Positions 1-6,847 of a stretch of DNA of 64,000 nt are shown here, piece by piece. The first letter of the stretch is position 1. Each line of letters opens with the position of its first letter. The notes below the pieces were generated by a model. That model did not search any database. It was not told the DNA's origin and saw only the letters and a program-made list of their open reading frames with translations. The stretch is taken from contig NZ_FWXR01000004.1 in NCBI RefSeq assembly GCF_900176465.1, positions 62,001-126,000 on the forward strand, in the 5' to 3' direction. A program made the translations under genes and the position numbers. Origin of the DNA: Fulvimarina manganoxydans (GTDB lineage Bacteria; Pseudomonadota; Alphaproteobacteria; Rhizobiales; Rhizobiaceae).

Positions 1-1
1 A

Positions 2-43
2 GCGGATCGCGTCTATCCCGAGGCCGGGAGGCTCGCAGCATGA
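2..43 (+). CDS. 3' end of a truncated upstream gene (hypothetical)
   Basis: An open frame enters from the left edge and stops with TGA at 41-43, overlapping the ATG of the next gene in an ATGA arrangement. Only 13 codons are visible (ending GRLAA), so nothing can be said of function. The call rests on the overlap style, which recurs several times in the following genes. Confidence 0.35.
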   Translation, partial: ADRVYPEAGRLAA

Positions 44-318
44 ACTCTCCCACCCAGATCGTCGACCGCCACCTCGCGTCCTGCCTACAGGACGGCCGCC
101 CGGCGGCTCATCGCATGGTCATCTCCGTGACCGTCGAGAGGGTAGCAGCCGGCCGGCGCTTCCTTGCGGACCTCATCATGTTCGACGGCAAACCGGCCTC
201 GATCGAAGTCTACTGCTCGCCGGCCGGACTGTGGTCGCACCGATTCATCGATCTACCGGGCGGCGACTGCCACATCTCCGGCGGCCGCTGGCGTCGGACG
301 AAGAGCCTGGCCGCCTAA
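40..318 (+). CDS. Hypothetical protein, 92 aa
   Basis: I do not recognise this protein. ATG at 40 has a good GGGAGG ribosome site 8 bases upstream and overlaps the stop of a preceding frame by ATGA coupling. The product is basic, has no membrane segment or cysteine cluster, and has a glycine/arginine-rich C-terminus (GGRWRRTKSLAA). It sits at the visible start of the island gene row and is followed by a 55-base gap before the HAD-like gene. Likely a real small island protein of unknown role. Confidence 0.55.
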   Translation: MNSPTQIVDRHLASCLQDGRPAAHRMVISVTVERVAAGRRFLADLIMFDGKPASIEVYCSPAGLWSHRFIDLPGGDCHISGGRWRRTKSLAA

Positions 319-343
319 CTTCATCAATCGCCTTCACCCAAGA

Positions 344-357
344 CCGGCGATCGCCGG
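344..357. repeat. 14-bp perfect palindrome upstream of the HAD-like gene
   Basis: CCGGCGATCGCCGG is a perfect palindrome in the 55-base gap between two island genes, 17 bases before an ATG. A near copy (ACCGGCGATTGCCGGT) lies at 4053-4068 upstream of the excisionase-like gene. It may be a protein site or just a common GC-rich word; no function can be assigned. Confidence 0.3.
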
Positions 358-373
358 CATGAAAGGAAGAACA

Positions 374-1522
374 ATGGCACGCAAGAAGTTGATTTCCATC
401 GATTTCGACGGCGTCCTGCACTCCTACTCGAGCGGCTGGCAGGGCGCCGGCACCGCGTCCGACGCCCCCGTTCCCGGCGCTCTCGCCTTCCTCCGTTCGC
501 TCGTCGAGGACGGCCGCTTTGACGTGGTCATCAGCAGTTCGAGGTGCGACCGGGCGGAAGGGCGCGAGGCGATCCGGTCGTGGCTGGATAGGCACCTGAC
601 GGAGGCGTATGGCGAGGTCGTCGGGCTGACGGTCGCGGCCGGCGTGAGGGTCGGGGACGGCACGAAGCCGCCTGCTTTCCTGCATGTCGATGATCGGTGC
701 GTGCGGTTCGAGGGCGAGTGGCCGAGCCTCGACGAGATCGATGCCTTCGCGCCGTGGAATAAGAAGCCGGCCGAGGCGAAGAAGGACGGTGCGGCCGCCG
801 CCTACCGCAGGCTCCCGATCGAGGTCGAGGCGTTCCAGTTCGTCGTGGACATGCCGGTTTCCGCCGTGCCGGACTGGTTCCTCGCGGCCGTCGTGGCAGG
901 CAAGGCCTACTTCTACGATCAGGCCGACGACGAAGGTGGCGAGAGGAAGGTTTTCGATATCGAACTGGAGCAGGTCGATAGCCAGTATCCGATCGAAGTG
1001 CCTGCGAACGCTTGGGTGGTGAGAGGCGCGACGGGAAGCCTTTACGTTCTCACAGATGAGGAGTTCCGGGCGGGCCACCAGCCGATCGACGGCTACGACG
1101 AGGACCTCGCGGAGATCTCCTCCCGCGTGATCGAGACTGCTGACCCGATCCAGACCGTCTCCGACGTTCCCGTCACGGCAATGATGGCGCTTCACGGGTG
1201 CGACTGCGGAAGGGAATATTTCGCGCCCGACGATCGGGGGCAGTGCCCGGCCTGCGCGGCGGCCGCCGTCGACGAAGAGGCCGACGCCGACCTCTACGAC
1301 CATTCCGCCGTCCCCGCAGTCTATGGCTGCACCTGCCAGTACTGCGGGACCCCGCTGCGGTTCGTAATGCGGAACGCGCCGTTCGATCCGGAAGGCGTCG
1401 AGGACGAGTTCCCGATCGCGTGCACCAACCCGGCATGCGACCCCCGCAACGAAACGCAGGCGGACAGGCTGTGGCCCGACGATCGCCGCTACCGTGAAGC
1501 GCTCGAAAAGTCGACCGCGTAG
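374..1522 (+). CDS. Island protein with HAD-like N-terminus and zinc-ribbon C-terminus
   Basis: The N-terminus has a HAD-type nucleophile motif, IDFDGVLHSY (about residues 8-17), followed by SSSRCDR and HVDDRC, which fit HAD motifs II and III-IV of small phage and plasmid HAD proteins. A middle segment (about 140-245, with VEAFQF and WVVRGATGSLYVLTDEEF) resembles a small phage domain usually found alone. The C-terminal part holds CDCGREYF...CPAC and CTCQYCG...CTNPAC pairs, suggesting two zinc ribbons. ATG at 374 follows AAGGAAG. Substrate and role are unknown; the multi-part architecture is unusual. The gene-level call is firm; the domain reading is by eye. Confidence 0.7.
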   Translation: MARKKLISIDFDGVLHSYSSGWQGAGTASDAPVPGALAFLRSLVEDGRFDVVISSSRCDRAEGREAIRSWLDRHLTEAYGEVVGLTVAAGVRVGDGTKPPAFLHVDDRCVRFEGEWPSLDEIDAFAPWNKKPAEAKKDGAAAAYRRLPIEVEAFQFVVDMPVSAVPDWFLAAVVAGKAYFYDQADDEGGERKVFDIELEQVDSQYPIEVPANAWVVRGATGSLYVLTDEEFRAGHQPIDGYDEDLAEISSRVIETADPIQTVSDVPVTAMMALHGCDCGREYFAPDDRGQCPACAAAAVDEEADADLYDHSAVPAVYGCTCQYCGTPLRFVMRNAPFDPEGVEDEFPIACTNPACDPRNETQADRLWPDDRRYREALEKSTA

Positions 1523-1630
1523 CGTCGTCTCTTTCTGACGCATCCAGCACATTCATGAGCGGGTCGCCGTCGGCGGCCCGTGGCAACCGACCGGCTCAAG
1601 GATTACGCCGGCAGCGCAAAGGAATACACG

Positions 1631-2119
1631 ATGGCGCTCCACTGCAAGGAAAAGGAAGTCAACGGCCGCAAGGATTACTCCTGCGCATTCTGCCATCAGA
1701 TCATCCCGATCGGCATCCGGCATCACGTCGTCGAAGTCATCGACGACGGCGAGTTCTCGACAACGCGCCGACATCTCGAGTGCCGGGACGTCGAATGGAT
1801 GCTGCGGGACGAGCACGGCGACTGGGATGGTCAGTGCGAGATCGGCGATGAGCCGGAGGAGAGCCTGGCGTTGCACGGTATCGAGGTTCCGGCATTCGCT
1901 CCTCGCGCCCTCATCGAACTCGGATACCGGACGGACGTCGCGGAGCGCGAGGAGCGCGCCGAGAAGGCCCTCATGGCGTCTGAGAGGACGCCCGAGCGCG
2001 CCTCACAATTCACCCAGGACCGTAAGGAGATGTGGCAGGCCGTCCACCGGCTCTGGCGGGTCGAGCGGGCGAGGAAGCAGATCGTCGGCTCGACGGACGG
2101 GAAGGCGGTGGCGGCATGA
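1631..2119 (+). CDS. Hypothetical protein with Cys pair, 162 aa
   Basis: Not recognised. ATG at 1631 is chosen because AAGGA lies about 9 bases upstream and the sequence after it (MALHCKEKEVNGRKDYSC) looks like a protein start; a GTG at 1580 would add 17 residues. The N-terminal part holds a CAFC pair and a later RRHLEC, possibly a zinc site; the C-terminal half is charged and helical. Its stop overlaps the next ATG by 4 bases, so it is probably co-translated with the downstream run of micro-genes. Confidence 0.6.
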   Translation: MALHCKEKEVNGRKDYSCAFCHQIIPIGIRHHVVEVIDDGEFSTTRRHLECRDVEWMLRDEHGDWDGQCEIGDEPEESLALHGIEVPAFAPRALIELGYRTDVAEREERAEKALMASERTPERASQFTQDRKEMWQAVHRLWRVERARKQIVGSTDGKAVAA

Positions 2120-2295
2120 GGACGATGTCCATTGCCGAAGCCCTGGGCATTGACGACGAGGTCGAGCGCCTCTTGGGCACGCCATGGAGAACGAAGCCGC
2201 CGATCGCCACGAAGGAAGAGCGCCGGCGTCAGAAAAAGAAGGCTGAGCGCCGTCGGCAGAGGCAGGCGCGGCGGATCACGCGGAGGGCGTCATGA
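2116..2295 (+). CDS. Small basic protein, 59 aa
   Basis: Starts in an ATGA overlap with the previous gene. The first half is acidic (IAEALGIDDEVERLLG) and the second half is a lysine/arginine-rich helix (KEERRRQKKKAERRRQRQ), a composition suited to nucleic-acid binding. No family recognised. The next gene also starts inside its stop codon, so it is one link in a coupled chain. Confidence 0.5.
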   Translation: MRTMSIAEALGIDDEVERLLGTPWRTKPPIATKEERRRQKKKAERRRQRQARRITRRAS

Positions 2296-2495
2296 ACGAC
2301 TTCGTGCACGTCAGCCTCGCGGACGGTCCTCATATCCTCGTCGTCAACGGGCGTACCGTCTCGTTCGAGATCTCGCCCATGGGGCAGCCGTTCGTCCTGC
2401 GAAAGGACGGAGAGATCAGCGCCAGGCAGCCCGGCGAGCGATCGCGCTTCTGGCCGGCGTTCGAAGGATGGCAGGCCGCGAGGAGGACGTCATGA
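2292..2495 (+). CDS. Hypothetical protein, 67 aa
   Basis: ATG lies in an ATGA overlap with the preceding stop. The product reads as a small beta-rich protein (HVSLADGPHILVVNG) without membrane segments. No family recognised. It is followed by another ATGA junction, and GGAGG lies just before the next start. Confidence 0.5.
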   Translation: MNDFVHVSLADGPHILVVNGRTVSFEISPMGQPFVLRKDGEISARQPGERSRFWPAFEGWQAARRTS

Positions 2496-2680
2496 CTGGG
2501 CCGCGCGTCACCGCCGGCCGGCCGGCGCCGACGTTCGTGGTCCGGAGCGCCCGGCGCGGCCAGATCGAGTTTCTGAGCCTGGACGAGGCGATCGCGTCCG
2601 TGAGGAGGGCGATGCTGACCGAAATCCTCTGTGGCCGGCCGGCGGAGGTCACGATCTCGACGAGCGGGAGGGCGTCATGA
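2492..2680 (+). CDS. Hypothetical protein, 62 aa
   Basis: Starts by ATGA overlap with AGGAGG about 5 bases upstream, the best ribosome site of the chain. Sequence such as TFVVRSARRGQIEFLSLDEA suggests a small alpha/beta fold. Not recognised. The stop again overlaps the following start. Confidence 0.5.
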   Translation: MTGPRVTAGRPAPTFVVRSARRGQIEFLSLDEAIASVRRAMLTEILCGRPAEVTISTSGRAS

Positions 2681-3057
2681 TCTCTTCCGATAGTCTGGCA
2701 GCAATGAGAAGCGCGGCCGCGCCTGGGACGTTCGACGAGGACGAGGGCGGCGGTCCCGCGATCGAGTTCGACGTTCTCGTTCGCTCGGATAAGAGCGGCA
2801 TTCATATCGTTGAGATCAGCGAGATCGAGGCCCTCGACGAGTTCGAACGAGGGAGTTGGGTCCGCGTGATCGAAGATGGATGGTGGACGTGCAGGGCCAA
2901 GATCGTTGACGTGATCGAGGATCCTCCTGCGTGGCCTTGCTTCGAATACCGGACCGACTGGCGGCCTGCAGCCGTCTCCGACTTTCAGCCAATCGGTCCG
3001 TTCTACGCCGACGAGATCGACGATCTTCCGTCCGATCTCGATCCGGAAGCGACGTGA
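2677..3057 (+). CDS. Hypothetical acidic protein, 126 aa
   Basis: Last of the coupled chain, starting by ATGA overlap. The protein is acidic and tryptophan-containing (GSWVRVIEDGWWTCRAKI), soluble, and not recognised. A strong hairpin lies directly after its stop codon, so it probably ends the transcript that includes the preceding small genes. Confidence 0.55.
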   Translation: MISSDSLAAMRSAAAPGTFDEDEGGGPAIEFDVLVRSDKSGIHIVEISEIEALDEFERGSWVRVIEDGWWTCRAKIVDVIEDPPAWPCFEYRTDWRPAAVSDFQPIGPFYADEIDDLPSDLDPEAT

Positions 3058-3066
3058 TCAAAACGA

Positions 3067-3098
3067 AACGGCTCCGGAGTGGTGCGTCCGGAGCCGTT
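3067..3098. terminator. 12-bp stem-loop, probable bidirectional terminator
   Basis: Perfect arms AACGGCTCCGGA and TCCGGAGCCGTT enclose an 8-base loop between the convergent ends of the 126-aa gene and the membrane protein gene. On the minus strand the stem is followed by TTTCGTTTTG, so it best fits termination of the membrane protein transcript; on the plus strand no T-run follows. Confidence 0.6.
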
Positions 3099-3176
3099 CG
3101 CCAGCCCTCGCCGAGGACCTCGTGCGCATGGCGCTGACGACACCCAAGACTGATTCGGAGGAAAGCGGCAACTGCG

Positions 3177-3857
3177 TCAGACGTGGTATCCGAGGCTGTC
3201 CGCGATGCCGGCGAACAAGGCGATGCCGATGCCGACCGTCATGATTGAGATCAGCAGACCGAATACCGCCGCGAATAAGGTGCTGACGACGGTCCCGACC
3301 GTTCCGTCACCGGCCTTGCGGGATCGTCGCCACGCCAGACGCGGCAGCGCCACGACGGCGAACAGGGCCGCGAGAAGATAGGCCGCGAAGCTCCATGCCC
3401 TGCCGGGTATCGTGCCGTAGTTTTCGGACATCCAAGAAAGCCCGGCGCTCGCGACATGGATAGAGAACCAGGCGAGGATCACGCCACCCGCCAATCCGCA
3501 GAGCGCTCCGGGGAACGTTCCGAAGAAAGCCCAAAGCGGATCCGGATCTCCGCCGAGCCACATCCATGCGGCGCCGATCCCGACGACGACGGCGATCGGC
3601 ATCATCGCGAAAACGGTGACTGTCCACCGCGTCTCGATCGACGCGTCTCCGTCCTGAAGCTTGCCCCACTCGGTCCCGATCGTCTCGAGCCAAGCCGTGA
3701 CCCAGGACAGTCCGAAATAGATGATAGCCCCGCCAACGAGTAAGACGGCGCCGACGATGAAGACGATGGAAAGGGCGCTCGTCACCTGCGCTGCGCCGAA
3801 AAGGAGTGTCGCCGCGATGATGGCGAGGAGGATGTTGGTCGCGCTGCGGCTTTCCAT
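3177..3857 (-). CDS. Multi-pass membrane protein of unknown function, 226 aa
   Basis: Hydrophobic segments near residues 8-27, 30-52, 82-102, 110-135, 155-175 and 190-218 predict five or six membrane helices. The ATG at 3857 has GGAGAGG upstream. I do not recognise the family; there are no transporter or enzyme motifs. It is the only minus-strand gene of the visible island and is set apart by a terminator hairpin downstream and a large palindrome upstream, so it is probably a separately controlled unit. Candidates such as an exclusion or immunity-type protein would be guesses. Confidence 0.65.
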   Translation of the reverse strand: MESRSATNILLAIIAATLLFGAAQVTSALSIVFIVGAVLLVGGAIIYFGLSWVTAWLETIGTEWGKLQDGDASIETRWTVTVFAMMPIAVVVGIGAAWMWLGGDPDPLWAFFGTFPGALCGLAGGVILAWFSIHVASAGLSWMSENYGTIPGRAWSFAAYLLAALFAVVALPRLAWRRSRKAGDGTVGTVVSTLFAAVFGLLISIMTVGIGIALFAGIADSLGYHV

Positions 3858-3875
3858 TCACCTCTCCAGAGTCCG

Positions 3876-3914
3876 GTTTCACCACACATTTCGCCACTGG
3901 TCGTGTGGTGAAAC
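3876..3914. promoter_or_regulatory. Inverted repeat with 12-bp arms upstream of the membrane protein
   Basis: GTTTCACCACAC (3876-3887) and GTGTGGTGAAAC (3903-3914) are perfect inverted copies separated by 15 bases, starting 19 bases upstream of the ATG at 3857. It could be a dimeric repressor operator or, if transcribed, a leader hairpin. The arms are far richer in A and T than the surrounding sequence. Confidence 0.5.
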
Positions 3915-4078
3915 GTGGGGGCAAATGTATACGTCCCGGTGGGGAAACAGCAACCATGCCGCCGATCGGCCACTTGCGCCTCGCTGGCTGCAGGCGTAGC
4001 TTTAGATCGTCTCGTTCTCGACGTGACCGTTGACCGAGGGCAGTGCCCCGACACCGGCGATTGCCGGTTACGAAACAG

Positions 4079-4114
4079 CCCCTCCGGCGTCCGTCGCCGC
4101 GAGGGGTTTCGTTT
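4079..4114 (+). terminator. Terminator-like hairpin ahead of the excisionase/integrase genes
   Basis: CCCCTCCGGCG pairs with CGCCGcGAGGGG around a short loop and is followed by TTTCGTTT on the plus strand. No plus-strand gene lies immediately upstream, so it would insulate the recombination genes or act as a leader attenuator. Supported only by its shape. Confidence 0.4.
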
Positions 4115-4220
4115 ACCCTGTCCGCAGTCTTCCGTTGAATGGCGCGCTCCCTCGGACATAGAGTCCGAATCAAGTGGCGAGGGCCGGTCATGCCGGCGCG
4201 CCCCGAAACGGAGATTCCGC

Positions 4221-4604
4221 GTGCACCAGTTGATCGCCTCCACGACGACGCTCCCCGACGTTGCCGATGCGCACCTCGACGAGCCGCTCCGGCTCGCCGA
4301 TGCCGTCTGGCTGCCCGAACTCGCCGGCGCGCTCTCCGAAAAGGTCCTGAGGACCGCGATCGCGAACGGAACCCTGCCGGCCGAGAGGCTCGGGCGAGGC
4401 ATCTTCGTCACGCGCCGCGGCATCGCAGAATGGAGAGAAGCATGCCGCGTGCATCGAAGCCCGCCCGACTCTGGCTCTTCCCGGAACGCCGGGACAAGGA
4501 CGGCTCCGTCATCAGGCACGCGACCTGGTACGTCCGCGACGGCGAAAAGAAGCGCAGCACGGGATGCCGCGAGGATGACCGTCGAGGCGCTGAGGCGGCT
4601 CTAG
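4221..4604 (+). CDS. Excisionase-like helix-turn-helix protein
   Basis: The segment LADAVWLPELAGALSEKVLR followed by NGTLPAERLGRGIFVTRRG and IAEWREACR matches the MerR-type winged-helix fold of excisionase/HTH_17 proteins. Such proteins bend DNA and set the direction of recombination by the cognate integrase. GTG at 4221 has GGAG 6 bases upstream; an in-frame extension upstream is possible. The last 163 bases overlap the integrase gene in another frame and encode a Ser/Arg/Thr-rich, probably disordered tail. The location immediately before the integrase supports the role. Confidence 0.65.
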   Translation: MHQLIASTTTLPDVADAHLDEPLRLADAVWLPELAGALSEKVLRTAIANGTLPAERLGRGIFVTRRGIAEWREACRVHRSPPDSGSSRNAGTRTAPSSGTRPGTSATAKRSAARDAARMTVEALRRL

Positions 4605-5569
4605 CCCGCTATCTCGCAGAACAGCACGCGACCGAAGGCGAGATCGAGGACAAGCGGGCAGCGGAGACGGCGATCGCCGACGTCGTGGCGCACTACGCCA
4701 AGGAAAAGGGCAGCAAGGTCGCGCGGCCCAAGGACCTCTCGACGAGGCTGCAGATGCTCCTCGAATTTTGGGGCGAGATGACGCTCGACGACGTGAATCG
4801 GCGGACGTGCGCTGCGTATGCGGCTCAGCGGACGTCGGAGCAGGCCGCGAGGCGCGAGTTGGAGGATTTGCGGGCCGCCGTGAATCTATACGTGAAGGAC
4901 GGTCTGTGCCGCGAGACGGTCCGGATCACCGTTCCGCGGAAGGCCGCGCCGAGGCAGGACCATCTCACGCGCGAGCAGGCGGCCGCGCTGATCCACCACC
5001 TCTGGACCGCTCGCGTCGCCCAGGGCGGCAAGCGGACGCCTGTCCGGGCGCTCCGGCATATCGTTCCGTTCGTGTTGGTCGCCCTTTATACCGGGACGCG
5101 GTCGAGGCGCATCTGGACGGCGAGCTTCAAAAAGACGCCCGGCCGGCCGTGGATCGATGTCGAAGGCGGCGTTTTCTATCGCGCCGCGCAGGGTGAGATC
5201 GTCTCCGAGACGAAGCGCGCAGGTTCGATCCGGATCCCGGAGCGGCTACTCGTCCACCTGAGGCGGTGGGCCCGGCAGCGGGACAACCTCGTCGAGTGGC
5301 AGGGCAGGGCGGCGAATCCCAAGAAAGCGCTCGGCCGCGCGTTCGATGACGTCTTCGGCGAAGACCACCCGTTCGTCATCCATTCCTTCCGTCATACGTG
5401 TGCAACGTGGTTGATGTGGTCCGGCGGGAACGTCGACGATATCGCGCACTTTCTGTCGATGACGCGCGACGTTCTCCTCCGCGTTTACGGGCATCATCAC
5501 CCCGATGCGCAGCGCGAAGTCGGCGCCCTCTTCATGCGGCAGGCCGGCCGGCGGAAGGCATCGCGCTAA
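4442..5569 (+). CDS. Tyrosine-type site-specific recombinase/integrase
   Basis: The 375-aa protein has an N-terminal SAM-like arm-binding region and a C-terminal catalytic domain. The active-site residues are visible as Arg220 (YTGTRSRR), His314-x-x-Arg317 (HSFRHT) and Tyr349 (RVYGHHHP). ATG at 4442 (MPRASKPARLWL) is chosen because this N-terminus matches related rhizobial integrases; the frame is open further upstream. It catalyses integration and excision of the island, probably at the neighbouring tRNA-Val 3' end, aided by the upstream excisionase-like protein. Confidence 0.9.
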   Translation: MPRASKPARLWLFPERRDKDGSVIRHATWYVRDGEKKRSTGCREDDRRGAEAALARYLAEQHATEGEIEDKRAAETAIADVVAHYAKEKGSKVARPKDLSTRLQMLLEFWGEMTLDDVNRRTCAAYAAQRTSEQAARRELEDLRAAVNLYVKDGLCRETVRITVPRKAAPRQDHLTREQAAALIHHLWTARVAQGGKRTPVRALRHIVPFVLVALYTGTRSRRIWTASFKKTPGRPWIDVEGGVFYRAAQGEIVSETKRAGSIRIPERLLVHLRRWARQRDNLVEWQGRAANPKKALGRAFDDVFGEDHPFVIHSFRHTCATWLMWSGGNVDDIAHFLSMTRDVLLRVYGHHHPDAQREVGALFMRQAGRRKASR

Positions 5570-5577
5570 GGGGTTTC

Positions 5578-5619
5578 GGTAGCAATAACGGTAGCAGTAG
5601 TAGAAGGTATCAGTATACC
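5578..5619. repeat. Short repeats between integrase and tRNA (possible arm-type sites)
   Basis: GGTAGCA occurs at 5578 and again at 5590, followed by the small inverted repeat GGTATcagtATACC at 5606-5619. Lying between an integrase and its presumed attachment site, these could bind integrase or excisionase. Only position and repetition support this. Confidence 0.35.
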
Positions 5620-5651
5620 GATTCGCAAGCCACTGAAAAACAAGGGAGAAA

Positions 5652-5727
5652 TGGTGGGCAGTGACGGGCTCGAACCGCCGACATCCTCGGTGTAAACGAG
5701 GCGCTCTACCAACTGAGCTAACCGCCC
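5652..5727 (-). tRNA. tRNA-Val (anticodon TAC)
   Basis: The reverse strand folds into a full cloverleaf: acceptor GGGCGGT with ACTGCCC, D-arm GCTC/GAGC, anticodon stem CCTCG/CGAGG around loop TTTACAC with anticodon TAC, T-arm GGCGG/CCGTC with TTCGAGC, discriminator A and encoded CCA. It is intact although it serves as the likely integration target, so the element restores the 3' end on integration. Confidence 0.97.
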
Positions 5728-6027
5728 CACTCTCGTGCTCTAGGGGCACGAAGGGTTCGCCGTCAAGTGCCGTTTCCCGTTCGTTCAGGCGGATAAGCGG
5801 GCTGGCGGCACCTTTCCTTCCGCTTTCCGATCGCTTGGCTCTGCGGCAAGATCATGACGAAGAGCGAGGTGATCTGGAGTTATCGCTCAATGCCGCGATG
5901 GATGGTTTGTCATCTGACGCTTAAACCCGAAGCCACGAAGCTCCAAGATTCACGCCCACTTTCCGTGGGTTTAAAACATAGACACCGGTCGCAGCCTACC
6001 CGGTCATCAAAACAAGGGTCTTTTCCG
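5728..6027. other. Gene-free region between tRNA-Val and queC
   Basis: About 300 bases without a convincing gene. It must hold the tRNA-Val promoter (minus strand) and the queC promoter (plus). A small hairpin GCCCACtttccGTGGGT lies near 5954-5970. A preQ1-type riboswitch was looked for and not seen. Confidence 0.5.
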
Positions 6028-6726
6028 ATGAACACCGCACTTGTCTGCTCCGGCGGGCTCGATTCCGTTTCGCTGGCGCATATCCTCGCCTCGAAGGGTA
6101 CTCTCGCCCGGATCGTCTCCTTCGATTACGGTCAACGCCATCGCAAGGAACTCGAATTCGCCCGGGCGGCGGCGGAAAGGCTGGACGTGCCGTTTCATCT
6201 CGTCGATCTTAGCGGCCTCGGTGCGGCATTGACGGGGTCGGCCCTGACCGACGAGATCGACGTTCCCGACGGCCATTATGCCGAAGAGACGATGCGGGTC
6301 ACCGTCGTCCCGAACCGCAACGCCATCATGCTGACGATCGGCTTCGCGATCGCGGCGGCCCAAGGGGACGAGGCCGTCGCGGCGGCCGTTCATGGCGGCG
6401 ACCACTTCATCTATCCGGACTGCCGACCCGCATTCACCGACGCCTTTGCGGCCATGCAACGCGCCGCCCTCGACGGCTACGCCAATGTGGCTCTTCACGT
6501 GCCCTTCGTTCACCGGACCAAGGCGGATATCGTTCTAGAAGGCGCAAGGCTTGGAACGCCCTTCGCCGAGACATGGTCCTGCTACAAGGGCGGGGACCGT
6601 CATTGCGGGCGCTGTGGCACCTGCGTCGAGCGGCGAGAGGCCTTCCATCTGGCAGGCGTGGACGATCCGACTGCTTACGAGGATCCCGATTACTGGCGAT
6701 CCGCGCTTAAGGCACATGGGTCTTGA
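6028..6726 (+). CDS. queC: 7-cyano-7-deazaguanine synthase QueC
   Basis: QueC converts 7-carboxy-7-deazaguanine to preQ0 with ATP and ammonia, a step in queuosine synthesis. The 232-aa product has the N-terminal PP-loop SGGLDSV (about residues 8-14), the segment VPNRNAIML, and the C-terminal zinc motif CxxxxxxxxCGRCGTC (WSCYKGGDRHCGRCGTCVER). ATG at 6028 is the natural start because the PP-loop follows it at once. It stands alone; no other queuosine gene is adjacent. Confidence 0.95.
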   Translation: MNTALVCSGGLDSVSLAHILASKGTLARIVSFDYGQRHRKELEFARAAAERLDVPFHLVDLSGLGAALTGSALTDEIDVPDGHYAEETMRVTVVPNRNAIMLTIGFAIAAAQGDEAVAAAVHGGDHFIYPDCRPAFTDAFAAMQRAALDGYANVALHVPFVHRTKADIVLEGARLGTPFAETWSCYKGGDRHCGRCGTCVERREAFHLAGVDDPTAYEDPDYWRSALKAHGS

Positions 6727-6847
6727 TGCACGAGGGCGTTGCAGTCGCAACCGTCGAAGACGGCATCGGGATGTTCGCGCGTAGGGGCCTTGCTAACCCC
6801 CGTCTCGCCCATCGAGATCGCTGGGACGCTTTGCCGGTCTTTTGGCT

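Larger units (their letters stand above)
1..5695. mobile_element. Right-hand end of an integrative element inserted at tRNA-Val
   Basis: A tyrosine integrase ends 82 bases from the 3' end of a tRNA-Val gene and points towards it, which is the usual arrangement of genomic islands and integrated phages that recombine into a tRNA 3' end. Everything to the left is small unrecognised genes with phage-like ATGA coupling, an excisionase-like gene and one membrane protein, while everything to the right is core metabolism. The inner boundary should lie in the 3' half of the tRNA (about 5652-5695). The other end is outside the window, so size and full cargo are unknown. No capsid, tail or conjugation gene is visible here, so phage and ICE cannot be told apart. 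Confidence 0.7.

Noticed and set aside
245-1552. A 435-residue minus-strand open frame opposite the HAD-like gene
   Set aside because: Arg/Gly-rich shadow frame without ribosome site; the plus-strand frame has recognisable motifs.
5246-5749. A minus-strand open frame across the integrase end and the tRNA-Val
   Set aside because: It is antisense to the integrase and reads through the tRNA gene; the peptide is an artefact.
5940-6027. A preQ1 riboswitch ahead of queC
   Set aside because: There is a small hairpin, but neither the A-rich tail nor the core of known preQ1 classes is present.
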